A stretch of 58,586 nucleotides of DNA from the NCBI GenBank assembly GCA_035760965.1, contig DASTRY010000026.1, forward strand, positions 1 to 58,586, read 5' to 3'. The notes under the pieces were generated by a model. The model saw nothing but the letters and a program-made list of their open reading frames with translations. It did not search any database and had not been told where the DNA came from. Both the position numbers and the translations under genes were made by a program. This stretch comes from JADGHX01 sp035760965. GTDB lineage: Bacteria; Pseudomonadota; Gammaproteobacteria; Steroidobacterales; Steroidobacteraceae. Each line of letters opens with the position of its first letter. Positions within the stretch are counted from its first letter, which is position 1. Below are positions 9,227 through 17,973 of the stretch, piece after piece.

Positions 9227-10300
9227 TCAGAAATAACCATTCAACTGCACGAAATATTCGTGGCGATTCTGCAGGTCGTTCTGCGGAATGCCGTCGTAGA
9301 TGCGCGCGCCCACGCGAAACTGCACGAACTGCAGCGGCGTGTACTCCCACACGACGCTGTAGCGCGTCTGTTGATCTTCCGCGACCTCGCGATCGGGATC
9401 GAAGTATTCCGCGGTCAGCTTGAAATTCTGTCCCTTCCGGTACCACCAGTTCGCTTCGATCAGACCGACGCCCTGCTTGCGTCGCGGCGTGAAGCTGTCG
9501 TCGAGGATGTAGTCCGCTTCTGCGAGCCATGCGATCGGCCCGGTGCGCAGACCCGCGAAAACGTTCTGCATCTGGCGCTTGCCGCTCGCCGCATCGTTGA
9601 AATTGAAGCTCGCGCCAGCGCGCCAGACCGACTGCACGTGCTCGACGCGCACGCTGTACTGCTTGCCCGTATCGTTCTCGGCACCGCCGCCCGTCCCGTT
9701 CGAGACGGCGAGCTGTGCGCTCCACGGGCCGATCTCGAGCCCCGTTTCGACACCGCGATCGGGCGTCGTGAAATTGATGCCCGGCACCTGGCGGATGAAC
9801 GCCGTGTCGTCCTGCAAGCGTAGGCCGTAAGGCAGATACATCTGCCCTGCCTTCACGTAGAAGCGCTGATTGTCGAACCAGATCTTGCCGTACGCTTCTT
9901 GATTCGCGCTGCCGCCCGGCGCGAGCTTCTGATCGACATAGAGCGACACGCGATCGGGTATCGCGCGCAGCTCGAGGTAAACGCGCAGCTCATCGGTGTC
10001 GAACGAGAACGTGTTCTGCTGATGCGGCACGTCCGTCGAGTTGGCGTTCACCCGCAGATTCGCACCGATCGCGAGAAAGCGGCTCAGCTCGCCGGTCCAC
10101 GGCTCGCCGGTGTCGACGCGCTGCGCCGGCAGCGCCGTCTGGCTCCACACCTCGCCGAACGTGTTGCGCATGCCGCCGCCGGTGGGATTCACGTGACATT
10201 GCGAGCACTTCACGCCCTGCATGACCGCGAAATACGGCTCGGCGCGCAGCGCCGGCGCCGCGCAGAAGAGCACGGCTAGGAGCAGGAATCTCGAGGTCAC
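9227..10300 (-). CDS. Monoheme c-type cytochrome-porin fusion (Cyc2-like architecture)
   Basis: The 357-residue protein has a signal peptide, then one heme-attachment motif CSQCH at residues 32-36 in the mature N-terminus, followed directly by an outer-membrane beta-barrel of about 300 residues with alternating strands (FYVKAGQMYLPYGLRL, YSVRVEHV, ARIYDGI) and a terminal aromatic F (QLNGYF). A single heme fused to a porin is the layout of Cyc2-type outer-membrane cytochromes, which pass electrons across the outer membrane. The heme motif (KCSQCHVNPTGGG) is not the classical Cyc2 sequence, so iron oxidation is only a possibility. GTG start overlaps the upstream lipoprotein stop as GTGA. Confidence 0.75.
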   Translation of the reverse strand: MTSRFLLLAVLFCAAPALRAEPYFAVMQGVKCSQCHVNPTGGGMRNTFGEVWSQTALPAQRVDTGEPWTGELSRFLAIGANLRVNANSTDVPHQQNTFSFDTDELRVYLELRAIPDRVSLYVDQKLAPGGSANQEAYGKIWFDNQRFYVKAGQMYLPYGLRLQDDTAFIRQVPGINFTTPDRGVETGLEIGPWSAQLAVSNGTGGGAENDTGKQYSVRVEHVQSVWRAGASFNFNDAASGKRQMQNVFAGLRTGPIAWLAEADYILDDSFTPRRKQGVGLIEANWWYRKGQNFKLTAEYFDPDREVAEDQQTRYSVVWEYTPLQFVQFRVGARIYDGIPQNDLQNRHEYFVQLNGYF

Positions 10301-11133
10301 AACGCTCCTCCAACCGAGAACTGCAGAACGAAATCGCCGATGGGGAGCCCGTCGCGATCGCGCACCGGCTGCGCGCCATGGCCCGCAAGCGTGAGCCGAT
10401 AGCGATCGGGTACGAAGACGTCGCCGGCAGGGAGCTTCAGCGCGATGACCGTCGGCTGCAGCGAACGCACCTCGATCTGCACGGGGCCCATCGCAACGTC
10501 GTTGCCGTCGCCGAAGGAGCCGTCGCCGCCGCTCCTCACCAGCACGACGTTGGCGGGCGTTAGTGTGGCGACGTTCAGAGTGCCGGATGCCTCCAGCAGA
10601 ATTTCCGGTTGCGCGAGGCTCAGCGCTTCACCCGGCGGTGGCGCGACCGCGCGCACCTGCATCGGCATCACATCGGTCAACGCCTGCGCTTGCGGCGCGC
10701 CGTTTGTAATCCATTGTCGAATCGCCGCGATCGTGGCTGCGGGCAGCGGCGGTTGGCCGAGCGGCATCTGTCCGCCGACGGCCGCACGCCCTTCCAGCTT
10801 CTGAATGAGATAGCTGTTGTCGGGATCGCCGGGCGTCACGCGATTCAGCGCAGGCACTTCGACACTCGGCGCATTGACCAGCATCGCGTATGACGAGGCG
10901 GCGTCGAGCCGCAAGCCGAGCGGCGCCGCCGCGCCCTGATGGCACTGCGTGCAGATCGGCGTGAACACGTTGTCCTGAATCGATTTCAGATCGGGCGTGA
11001 GCGCGGCATTTCCGCCGCCGCCATCGCCGCCGCCCATGAGCGGCCTGCCGTTCGCATCGAGACCTTCACCGTTGCCGGCGCAACCCGCGATTGCGCACGA
11101 CGCGATCAGCACCAGAGATCGCATGTAGCTCAT
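10297..11133 (-). CDS. Monoheme c-type cytochrome lipoprotein
   Basis: The 278-residue protein is a lipoprotein (IAGC, Cys18) with a glycine-rich spacer and a heme motif CTQCH at residues 61-65. About 45 residues later comes the PGDPDNSYLIQKLEG signature, followed by MPLGQPPLPAATIAAIRQWI, the pattern of planctomycete-type cytochrome c-like modules. The last 110 residues form an immunoglobulin-like region (TLNVATLTPANVVL...YRLTLAGHG). It overlaps the cytochrome-porin by 4 bases, so the pair is probably co-translated and may hand electrons between periplasm and outer membrane. ATG at 11133 is used; GTG at 11136 and ATG at 11124 are alternatives. Confidence 0.85.
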   Translation of the reverse strand: MSYMRSLVLIASCAIAGCAGNGEGLDANGRPLMGGGDGGGGNAALTPDLKSIQDNVFTPICTQCHQGAAAPLGLRLDAASSYAMLVNAPSVEVPALNRVTPGDPDNSYLIQKLEGRAAVGGQMPLGQPPLPAATIAAIRQWITNGAPQAQALTDVMPMQVRAVAPPPGEALSLAQPEILLEASGTLNVATLTPANVVLVRSGGDGSFGDGNDVAMGPVQIEVRSLQPTVIALKLPAGDVFVPDRYRLTLAGHGAQPVRDRDGLPIGDFVLQFSVGGAL

Positions 11134-11184
11134 CACACGCCTGCTGATTGAGTCGTGCGGGTAGGTACTGCGACGGCGCGAGTC

Positions 11185-11220
11185 GGTTCACTCGCAAAAA
11201 AGTTTTCGGCGAGTCGAACC
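11185..11220. repeat. Inverted repeat in the divergent cytochrome promoter region
   Basis: Arms GGTTCACTCGC (11185-11195) and GCGAGTCGAACC (11109-style right arm, at 11209-11220) pair over 11 positions with one extra C; the 13-base centre is A6 followed by GTTTTCG. It lies between the two divergently transcribed heme-protein units and could be an operator for both. No known family motif recognised. Confidence 0.5.
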
Positions 11221-11289
11221 ACGAGCGCGGCCGGCGTCACTCATTCGCACTCAGCGCGCGCGATGCGTGGCTGCAAGGAGACAGCGAAC

Positions 11290-13107
11290 ATGGCGTATAT
11301 CCGGAACAGCGTTTTGGCCGCGCGTGCTCTGCTGTGCGCGACGACGGCGGGACTGCTCGTGGCATGCGGCGGCGGGTACGGCGGCAGCAGCGGCAACAAC
11401 GTCGCCCCGACTCCCACACCGACTCCAACTCCAACGCCTACACCGACACCCACTCCGACTCCGACGCCAACGCCCACACCGAGCGCCTACTCGATGAGCC
11501 CGCTGGTTTCCGACGGCTCCGTCGACACGCCGACCAAGGATGTGAAGCTCATCAATCCCTGGGGCATCGTGTTCGGAGACGGCACGCCCGTCTGGGTGGC
11601 CAACAACGCCACGGGCAGCTCGACGCTCTACGACGGCACGGGCATCAAGATTCCGCTCGAAGTCACGCTGCCCGCCGGCGCGAACGGCGATGCGGATGCA
11701 ACCGGCATCGTGGCCAACAGCACGAGCGACTTCGTGGTCACGAACGGCACCGCCTCGGCGCCCGCGCGATTCATCTTCGACGGCGAGAGCGGCATGATCC
11801 TCGGCTGGGCGCCGAGCGTCGATCAGACCAACGCCATCATCGCGTACACCGACACGGGGGGCGCCGTATACAAGGGCCTCACGATGGCCGCGGACGGCGG
11901 TGCGAACTTCCTGTACGCGACCGACTTCCACAACAACAAGGTCGACGTGTTCGACAAGAGCTTCCAGAAGGTGACCGTCGCGGGCGGCTTCACTGATCCC
12001 ACGCTGCCGGCGAACTACGCGCCATTCGGAATTCAAGCCGTGACGAGCGCCGGCACGACCGTCATCTACGTGACGTACGCGCAGACAGTCGCCGGCTCGA
12101 ACGACAACGCGAACGGCGCCGGCCTCGGCCTCGTCAACGTGTTCGACACGAAGGGCAACTTGCTGAAGCACCTCGTGCCGACGGGCGGCGCGCTCAACGG
12201 GCCGTGGGGCGTCGCGCTTGCGCCGGCCACGGGATTCGGCACGTTGAGCGGCACGCTGCTGATCGGTAACTTCGGAGATGGCGTGATCAACGCCTACAAT
12301 CCCGACACCGGCGCATTCGTCGACAGCGTGAAGAACGCGGCGGGCCAGCCCATCGCGAATGCGGGGCTGTGGGGAATGGCGTTCGGCAACGGCGCGCGCA
12401 ACCAGCCGACGACGACGTTGTTCTTCGCCGCGGGCATCTCGAATGAAGCGGGCGGTCTCTACGGCCGTATCGACCTCGGCGCAACGGCACCGGATGTCGT
12501 CGCACCGACCGTGACTCTCTCGGCGCCCGCCGCGGGTGCAACGGTAAGTGGGTCTGTTGCAGTCACCGCGGATGCCGCCGACAACGTCGGCGTCACCAGC
12601 GTGAAGTTCCTGGCGGGCAGCACGGTAATCGGCACGGCTACAGCAGCGCCTTTCACGATCAACTGGGACACCACGGGAACGGCGAATGGCACGGTGTCGC
12701 TCACCGCGCAGGCGCAGGATGCCGCGGGCAACGTCACGACATCGCCTGCAGTCAGCGTGACCGTGTCCAACACGGCTCCGAGTGTCACGCTCTCGCAGCT
12801 TCAGACGACGATCTTCACGCCGCGCTGCGCGGTGTGTCACAACGGTAGCGGCGTGGCGCTGCCGGGAGTCATGAATCTGAGCTCCACGGCATCGACGTTT
12901 GCGGCGCTGGTGAACGTACAGAGCATCGACGAGCCTACGTTGAAGCGGGTGCTGCCCGGCGACCCCGACAACAGCTATCTCATTCACAAGCTGGAAGGCA
13001 CGAATCTCGGCACCTTCGCGCGCATGCCGCTGGGCGGGCCGTTCCTCGATCAGGCGACCATCGACATGGTGCGCGCGTGGATCGCTGCGGGCGCGCAGAA
13101 CAACTGA
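11290..13107 (+). CDS. Lipoprotein: TIGR03118-like domain + Ig-like domain + monoheme module
   Basis: ATG at 11290 follows AAGGAGA and gives 605 residues with a lipobox (LVAC, Cys26). A threonine-proline repeat linker (residues about 40-60) leads to a beta-propeller-like domain resembling TIGR03118 (NPWGIVFGDGTPVWVANNAT near residue 85). Residues about 405-500 form a bacterial Ig-like domain (VTLSAPAAGATVSGSVAVTA). The end is a heme module with CAVCH near residue 513 and PGDPDNSYLIHKLEG, closely matching the module in the divergent lipoprotein gene. This is a surface or periplasmic multidomain protein able to bind one heme c. The gene is divergent from the cytochrome-porin pair, so a joint role is inferred. 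Confidence 0.85.
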   Translation: MAYIRNSVLAARALLCATTAGLLVACGGGYGGSSGNNVAPTPTPTPTPTPTPTPTPTPTPTPTPSAYSMSPLVSDGSVDTPTKDVKLINPWGIVFGDGTPVWVANNATGSSTLYDGTGIKIPLEVTLPAGANGDADATGIVANSTSDFVVTNGTASAPARFIFDGESGMILGWAPSVDQTNAIIAYTDTGGAVYKGLTMAADGGANFLYATDFHNNKVDVFDKSFQKVTVAGGFTDPTLPANYAPFGIQAVTSAGTTVIYVTYAQTVAGSNDNANGAGLGLVNVFDTKGNLLKHLVPTGGALNGPWGVALAPATGFGTLSGTLLIGNFGDGVINAYNPDTGAFVDSVKNAAGQPIANAGLWGMAFGNGARNQPTTTLFFAAGISNEAGGLYGRIDLGATAPDVVAPTVTLSAPAAGATVSGSVAVTADAADNVGVTSVKFLAGSTVIGTATAAPFTINWDTTGTANGTVSLTAQAQDAAGNVTTSPAVSVTVSNTAPSVTLSQLQTTIFTPRCAVCHNGSGVALPGVMNLSSTASTFAALVNVQSIDEPTLKRVLPGDPDNSYLIHKLEGTNLGTFARMPLGGPFLDQATIDMVRAWIAAGAQNN

Positions 13108-13115
13108 CGACGTAG

Positions 13116-13152
13116 GCGGAGCCGCATGACGCTTGCGTCATGCGAGCTCCGC
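13116..13152. terminator. Strong hairpin between convergent genes
   Basis: GCGGAGC, a spacer C, then GCATGACGC-TT-GCGTCATGC, spacer GA, then GCTCCGC: 16 paired bases with one internal loop. It starts 8 bases after the stop of the heme lipoprotein gene and lies between two convergent genes, so it may stop transcription from both sides. No T tract, so intrinsic termination is uncertain. Confidence 0.6.
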
Positions 13153-13226
13153 AGGCGATGGGGATACTCGACGTCAATGGCGCGCTCGCGCGGATTGCCG
13201 AGCGCGCCGGGCCGGCTCTCCTGCGG

Positions 13227-14348
13227 CTACCTGGATTTCGACCAAGCCGTAGCCGGCGGCTTCTTCTCCGGCGCCTTCGCCGGCTTGCCCGTGAGGCGCT
13301 CCCAGATCCGCTCGAAGTGCGCGCCCGAGGCGCCGTTCGCGAGAAGCGCTGCGCGCGCCGCATCGTCGGTGATCACGCCTTTCGCGTTCAGGACGGCCAG
13401 CGCGCCGACGAAGCGGCCGAAGCGTAGCGCGCGGCCGAGCGGCGTCGGATCGAGCGCCATGCCCGTCGGCACCTGATCTTCCAGCGCGGCGAGGATGCGG
13501 CCCGACAGATCCCAGCTCGCGGCGATGTTCCGCGCGACCCGCGCGCTGTGCAGATCGAGCACCGCGATGATCGTCGCCGCATCCGGCTTCAGCAGCGAGC
13601 GCGCCGCATACTGATCGAGCGCCATGCGGAAGACGACGATGGCCCCGAGCCCGTTCAGGAGGGCCAGCAGCTGCGCGGCGAATGGATCGGAGTTCACCAC
13701 CACCGCGGCGTACGTTTCGGCGGCATTCGCCGCGAGGAACGTGTGGTCCCAGATCACTTCCGGAAATTGCCCGAAGTCGCCGCCGGAGACGCGAAACACC
13801 GGCTGCACGAGCGCCGCTGCGATGAGCGAGCGGATGCCTTCGGTGCCGATCACCGCGACGGCACGATCGACACTCTCCACCGGCTGCGCGTTCACGCGAT
13901 AGAACTGGCTGTTGGCGAGCTTGAGCAGGCTGCCGACGAGCGCCGGGTCCTTTGCGATCAGCGTCGCCAGCTCGCGGCGCGACGTCTCCGTGTCGTTCAC
14001 CGCTCGCAGCAGCTGCGGCAAGAGCATCGGCCGGCGCGGTGCGTAGCGCGGATCGGTGGCCGCCGTTTCGAGCACGGTACCGACGGCCTCGATCACTTCG
14101 CGATGCGCGGGCGTGTTGCTCTTCAGCTCGCGCGAGAACGCGAGCTCGTTCAGCTTGTGCAGCACCTGGTCGTGCGTGAGCGTGCCCGCATCGGCGGGCG
14201 GCGCCAATGCGGGTGCAGTCGGTGCCGGCGCGGGTTCCGCCTCGTGCGGGCGCGCGGACTCGCGTCGGCGCGGTGTCCGGCGCACGAGAGTAACGATGAT
14301 GTACGCCGCGATCCCGACGATGATCAGGAACAGCAACCCTCTCAGCAT
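13227..14348 (-). CDS. Membrane-anchored HDOD domain protein
   Basis: The 373-residue protein has one N-terminal membrane helix (GLLFLIIVGIAAYIIVTLV), a proline/alanine-rich linker, and an HDOD domain from about residue 125 (LLPQLLRAVNDTETSRRELATLIAKDPALVGSLLKLANS begins there). HDOD domains resemble HD phosphohydrolases without the metal site and usually serve as scaffolds in signalling. The C-terminus is proline/lysine-rich. It follows the S9 peptidase gene by 16 bases on the same strand and probably shares its transcript. ATG at 14348 is chosen; a GTG two codons earlier is possible. Confidence 0.85.
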   Translation of the reverse strand: MLRGLLFLIIVGIAAYIIVTLVRRTPRRRESARPHEAEPAPAPTAPALAPPADAGTLTHDQVLHKLNELAFSRELKSNTPAHREVIEAVGTVLETAATDPRYAPRRPMLLPQLLRAVNDTETSRRELATLIAKDPALVGSLLKLANSQFYRVNAQPVESVDRAVAVIGTEGIRSLIAAALVQPVFRVSGGDFGQFPEVIWDHTFLAANAAETYAAVVVNSDPFAAQLLALLNGLGAIVVFRMALDQYAARSLLKPDAATIIAVLDLHSARVARNIAASWDLSGRILAALEDQVPTGMALDPTPLGRALRFGRFVGALAVLNAKGVITDDAARAALLANGASGAHFERIWERLTGKPAKAPEKKPPATAWSKSR

Positions 14349-14364
14349 GACCACGCTCGCGTCA

Positions 14365-16458
14365 TTACGACTCCGGAGGTTTGTTGATGACCTGGACGGA
14401 CGCCGGGAGGGACGGCGCCGAGGGATTCGGATGCGGCGACGTGCCGAGGTGCTTGCCGTACCACCCGATCCAGCGCTCCAGCCGATCGCGCAAGTAGCTC
14501 GGCCGCGAGAAGCCGTGGAACTGTCCCGGGTAGATGACGAGCTGCGTGTCGACGCCGAGGCTGCGCAGCGCCTGATACATCTGCTCGGAATTCAGCAGCG
14601 GTACGTTGAAATCCTGGTCGCCGCACATGAACAACGTCGGCGTCACGATGCGGTCCGCGTGCAGGAACGGATACGAGTTGCGCAGGTACACGTCCAGGTT
14701 CTTCCAGGGCACTCCGAGCTCCGCTTCGTATTCGCGGATGTACATGTCGGTGCCGTAACCCGCCAGCGTGTTGCCGATGGACGCGCCGCTCACCGCAGCT
14801 TTGAAGCGCGTATCGCGCGCGATGACGTTGTCCGTGAGAATGCCGCCATAGCTCCAGCCGCCGATGCCGAGTCGCTGCGGATCCGCAATGCCCTGGTCGA
14901 CGGCGAAATCCACTGCCGCCAGCACGTCCTCCGAGTCCTTGTCGCCCCAGTCCGCCCAGATGGCGGTCGAGAATGCTTCGCCGCGGCCCGAGCTGCCGCG
15001 CGGATTCACGCCGACGATGACGTAGCCCTGTGCAGCCAGGATCTGCCAGGTGCGATCGAACGAGTTCGTGAACTGCGAGACCGGCCCGCCGTGAATCCAG
15101 AGCAGCGTCGGATACCGCGTGCCGGGGACATAGCTCGGCGGCTTCAGGATGAAACCATTGATGGGCGTGCCATCCTTGCTCCTGACGCTGATCTCATCGA
15201 GCGTGCCGAGCCGCACGTTCGCGAGCAGCGGATCGTTCTCGTGCGACAGCCGGCGCAGCTTGCCGCGCTCGAGCGCGTAAACCTCGTCGGGCACATCCGG
15301 CGTCGAGTCGATGAGCGCGATCTGGCCGCGCGCGCCGAGCTCGTATGACGAGATCTCGCGCCGGCCTTGCAGCAGCTTCTCCACGCGTCCGCTGCGCACG
15401 TCGAAGCGGGCGAGGTGTTGATTCCCGTCGTCTTCGATCAGAGCGTAGATCGCACGACCATCGGGCGACCACTGCGGCAGGAGCACATTGCGGTCGAGGT
15501 CCTTGCTGACGGTGCGCGGCCCGCCACCGTTGGCCGGCACGACCATCAATCGACGCTGGGCGTAGTAGATGAGCTTCTCGTCGCTGGCGGCGATGTACGC
15601 GATGTCGCGGCCGTTCGGGCTCCACACGGGGCCGCTCATCCAGTCCGAATCGCCGGACTCGCCGACGAACGTCGCCACTTGCCGCGCGGGCGCGCCAGGC
15701 ATCGCAGGCATCACGTACAGACCGAAAACGTTGGTGCGATCCGGGTCCGCGCCGCGCTTGCTCATGAACGCGATCTGCGCGCCGTTCGGCGACCAGGACG
15801 GATAACCCTCGGAGAAGCGGCCCGAGGTCAGCGCCTCGACTTTGCGGCTCGCGACATCGAGAAGGTACAGGTGCTTCTGCCGGGCGCTGAGATAGCCCGT
15901 CTCGTCTTCCTTGAAGTAGTAGCGATCGATGACGATCGGCGGCAGCGCCTTCTCGTCGCCGTCGTTGTCGCTGCCGGGCAAGGGATCGTCCTCGACGACG
16001 AGAACGAGGCGCTTGCCGTCCGGCGACCAGTCGTAATCGAGAACGTCGCCTTTGAAATGCGTCACCTGCTCGGCATCGCCGCCGCGACGGTCGAGCAGCC
16101 AGAGCTCGTCGGGACCGTCTTTCGAGCCGCGTCCCGAAAGAAAGGCGAGATAGCGTCCGTCCGGGCTCCAGCCCGGGGCGTGCTCGCTGTCCGGGCTGCT
16201 CGAGAGCTGCACGGTGCGGGTGCCGTCCCAGCTCGTCATCCAGATGTCCGTCGTCAGCTTGTCGCGGGCGACGTCGGTGCTGCGTACGGAGTACGCGACC
16301 CACTTGCCGTCAGGGGAGATCGTGGCCTCGGAGACGCCGCGAAACGCGTCGAGGTCCGCGACCGTGAGCAGTCGCTGTTCGGCTGCGGCGGCACTCGCCG
16401 TCATCGCGACGCTTGCGGCGAGCGATGCAGAGAGCAGAACCGCTGCGTTGAGCTTCAA
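14365..16458 (-). CDS. S9 family peptidase (prolyl oligopeptidase/acylaminoacyl peptidase type), secreted
   Basis: TTG at 16458, behind a G-rich ribosome site, gives 697 residues with a signal peptide (LLSASLAASVAMTASAAAAEQ). Residues about 30-420 carry WD40/TolB-like propeller repeats (WSPDGRYLAFLSG, WSPDGKRLVLV, WSPNGAQIAFMS). The C-terminal alpha/beta hydrolase has the nucleophile motif GWSYGG near residue 530, then the aspartate (GDQDFNVP) and histidine (GQFHGFSRP) of the triad. It should cleave short peptides in the periplasm. An earlier in-frame ATG would add an arginine-rich leader that overlaps the divergent deacetylase gene and lacks a signal peptide, so the TTG is preferred. Confidence 0.92.
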   Translation of the reverse strand: MKLNAAVLLSASLAASVAMTASAAAAEQRLLTVADLDAFRGVSEATISPDGKWVAYSVRSTDVARDKLTTDIWMTSWDGTRTVQLSSSPDSEHAPGWSPDGRYLAFLSGRGSKDGPDELWLLDRRGGDAEQVTHFKGDVLDYDWSPDGKRLVLVVEDDPLPGSDNDGDEKALPPIVIDRYYFKEDETGYLSARQKHLYLLDVASRKVEALTSGRFSEGYPSWSPNGAQIAFMSKRGADPDRTNVFGLYVMPAMPGAPARQVATFVGESGDSDWMSGPVWSPNGRDIAYIAASDEKLIYYAQRRLMVVPANGGGPRTVSKDLDRNVLLPQWSPDGRAIYALIEDDGNQHLARFDVRSGRVEKLLQGRREISSYELGARGQIALIDSTPDVPDEVYALERGKLRRLSHENDPLLANVRLGTLDEISVRSKDGTPINGFILKPPSYVPGTRYPTLLWIHGGPVSQFTNSFDRTWQILAAQGYVIVGVNPRGSSGRGEAFSTAIWADWGDKDSEDVLAAVDFAVDQGIADPQRLGIGGWSYGGILTDNVIARDTRFKAAVSGASIGNTLAGYGTDMYIREYEAELGVPWKNLDVYLRNSYPFLHADRIVTPTLFMCGDQDFNVPLLNSEQMYQALRSLGVDTQLVIYPGQFHGFSRPSYLRDRLERWIGWYGKHLGTSPHPNPSAPSLPASVQVINKPPES

Positions 16459-16585
16459 CCAAAAACCCCCATCGCGCCATGCTGGCGCAAAGCGACCGCC
16501 GGCGATTGTTGCAGCTGACCGAGGCCGCGCGGATTCTAGGGACGCGGGGCCTCGGCCGGCAATGACCCTTCTATACAATCACCAC

Positions 16586-17548
16586 ATGCGGTACATCGCG
16601 CTTCTGCTCGGATGCATGGGGCTCCTGCCCCGCCTCTCTTTGGGTGCAGGGCCCGCCGTGCCCGTCGAGCCGGCTCACTTCTCGTTCGCGAAGACCGACA
16701 GCGTCCTCGTCGTCTCGCCTCATCCGGACGACGAGTCGCTCTGCTGCGCGGGGCTCATCAGTCGCGCACTGGCGCAGGGCGCCCGCGTCAGCGTGGCGTG
16801 GGTGACAGTCGGTGACGCGTTCGAGCTCGACGCGCGTCTCGTCGAAAAGCGGCTGCGACCGGGCGTGCTCGGGCTGCGGAAGCTCGGCGAGCAGCGCGTG
16901 CGGGAGGCGATGGCGGCCGCGGACCGGCTCGGCATCGCACCCGAGAACCGGTTCGTGCTCGGCTATCCCGATCGCGGCATCCAGCGGCTGATGCTCGATC
17001 ACTTCTTCGTGCCCTTCCGCTCGCGCTACACGGGTCAGACGAGCGTGGCCTTCGCGGGCGCCGTCACGCCGCACGCGCCGTACGAAGGGCGCGCGCTCGA
17101 TGCGGACCTGCGCAAAGTGATCGACACCACGCGGCCGACGCACGTATTCGTCGCGAGCCCGCTCGATGCGCATCCGGATCACAGCGCCTCGGGCGAGTTC
17201 GTCATGCGCATCCTGGGGGAGCGCAATCAGCTCGACCGCATCTACTACTGGATCATCCACGGCGGCTTCGACTGGCCCCGCCCGCGTGGGCTGCACCGGC
17301 AGCACGCGCTGCTGCCACCGGAGCGCGCGCGCGATCTGCCCTGGCTGCGATTCGATCTGACGGATGCCGAGCAGGATACGAAGCTCGCCGCCCTCGCCGC
17401 GCATCGCTCGCAGATGGAGATCATGAAGCCGTTCTTGCGGGCCTTCGTGCGCCGGAACGAGCTGTTCAGCCGCGTACCCCTCGCGCCGGAGGCGCCGGTA
17501 CCGATCCTCACGCCGGAGATGGACGGCAGCGCGTCGGGCGGCAACTGA
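16586..17548 (+). CDS. PIG-L family (LmbE-like) deacetylase, exported
   Basis: The 320-residue protein starts with a signal peptide (MRYIALLLGCMGLLPRLSLGA) and has the PIG-L/LmbE zinc motif SPHPDDESL near residue 48 and the second metal-site segment HPDHSASGEF near residue 195. The family removes acetyl groups from N-acetylglucosamine-containing molecules with a divalent metal. Export suggests a cell-envelope sugar substrate, though none can be named. The upstream frame is open but is the reverse strand of the S9 peptidase, so the ATG at 16586 is used. Confidence 0.88.
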   Translation: MRYIALLLGCMGLLPRLSLGAGPAVPVEPAHFSFAKTDSVLVVSPHPDDESLCCAGLISRALAQGARVSVAWVTVGDAFELDARLVEKRLRPGVLGLRKLGEQRVREAMAAADRLGIAPENRFVLGYPDRGIQRLMLDHFFVPFRSRYTGQTSVAFAGAVTPHAPYEGRALDADLRKVIDTTRPTHVFVASPLDAHPDHSASGEFVMRILGERNQLDRIYYWIIHGGFDWPRPRGLHRQHALLPPERARDLPWLRFDLTDAEQDTKLAALAAHRSQMEIMKPFLRAFVRRNELFSRVPLAPEAPVPILTPEMDGSASGGN

Positions 17549-17596
17549 AGTGGCAGCCCGCTGCAGCGGGGGCCGCGTCGAGGGGGCGTCGAAAGA

Positions 17597-17878
17597 TCAG
17601 GTCGTGACGATCCAGCCGCGCTGTAGCGCGGCTTCGATGAAGTCGCGCACGTCGTCGGCAAGTGCTGCTCGGCCGGGTTGACTCAAGAATTCGGCGATCA
17701 CTTCGTCCTGAGTGCGGGTGCCGTCGCAGAGCTCGAGAATGGCGGCCGCACTGTCGTTCAACGGCACGACGCCGGTCGGCTGCACCAGCACAGGCCGATC
17801 GGCGCGCCACTCCACTCTGGTCTGGCGTCCCGGTGCGAGCCGGTTCTGAGTCCGGCGCATCACAGCTCTGTGTTCCAT
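17597..17878 (-). CDS. pqqD: PqqD, peptide chaperone of PQQ biosynthesis
   Basis: The 93-residue protein matches PqqD over its whole length: RLAPGRQTRVEWRADRPVLV, PLNDSAAAILELCDG near residue 45-60, then DDVRDFIEAALQRGWI near the end. PqqD binds the PqqA peptide and presents it to the radical SAM enzyme PqqE. No pqqA, B, C or E is in the window, so this is a lone copy or the cluster lies elsewhere. ATG at 17878 follows GGAG at correct spacing; a longer reading (to 17995) would include the sigma-54 promoter, so it is rejected. The neighbouring upstream gene is a sigma-54 activator on the same strand. Confidence 0.88.
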   Translation of the reverse strand: MEHRAVMRRTQNRLAPGRQTRVEWRADRPVLVQPTGVVPLNDSAAAILELCDGTRTQDEVIAEFLSQPGRAALADDVRDFIEAALQRGWIVTT

Positions 17879-17957
17879 GCCTTGCTCCGCCGGCGACGGA
17901 ACGGTCCGCGCCGACGGTTGGGTCTGATCGCGCGCAACCGCGCGTGCGTCAGATTTC

Positions 17958-17973
17958 TGCAAGGTCCGGGCCA
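17958..17973 (-). promoter_or_regulatory. Sigma-54 (-24/-12) promoter of pqqD
   Basis: The minus strand reads TGGCCCGGACCTTGCA, matching the TGGCACG-N4-TTGCW consensus at all but one fixed position, with invariant GG and GC at the right spacing. The start of transcription would be near 17946, giving a leader of about 68 bases before the pqqD ATG. Confidence 0.75.

Noticed and set aside
11415..11485. Phase-variable short repeat in the threonine-proline linker
   Set aside because: The repeat unit is six bases, so length change would keep the frame; the copies are also imperfect, which lowers slippage.
11251..12987. Open frame of 578 codons on the minus strand inside the heme lipoprotein gene
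   Set aside because: Composition is arginine/valine-rich without a domain; the plus-strand gene has a lipobox, ribosome site and heme motif.
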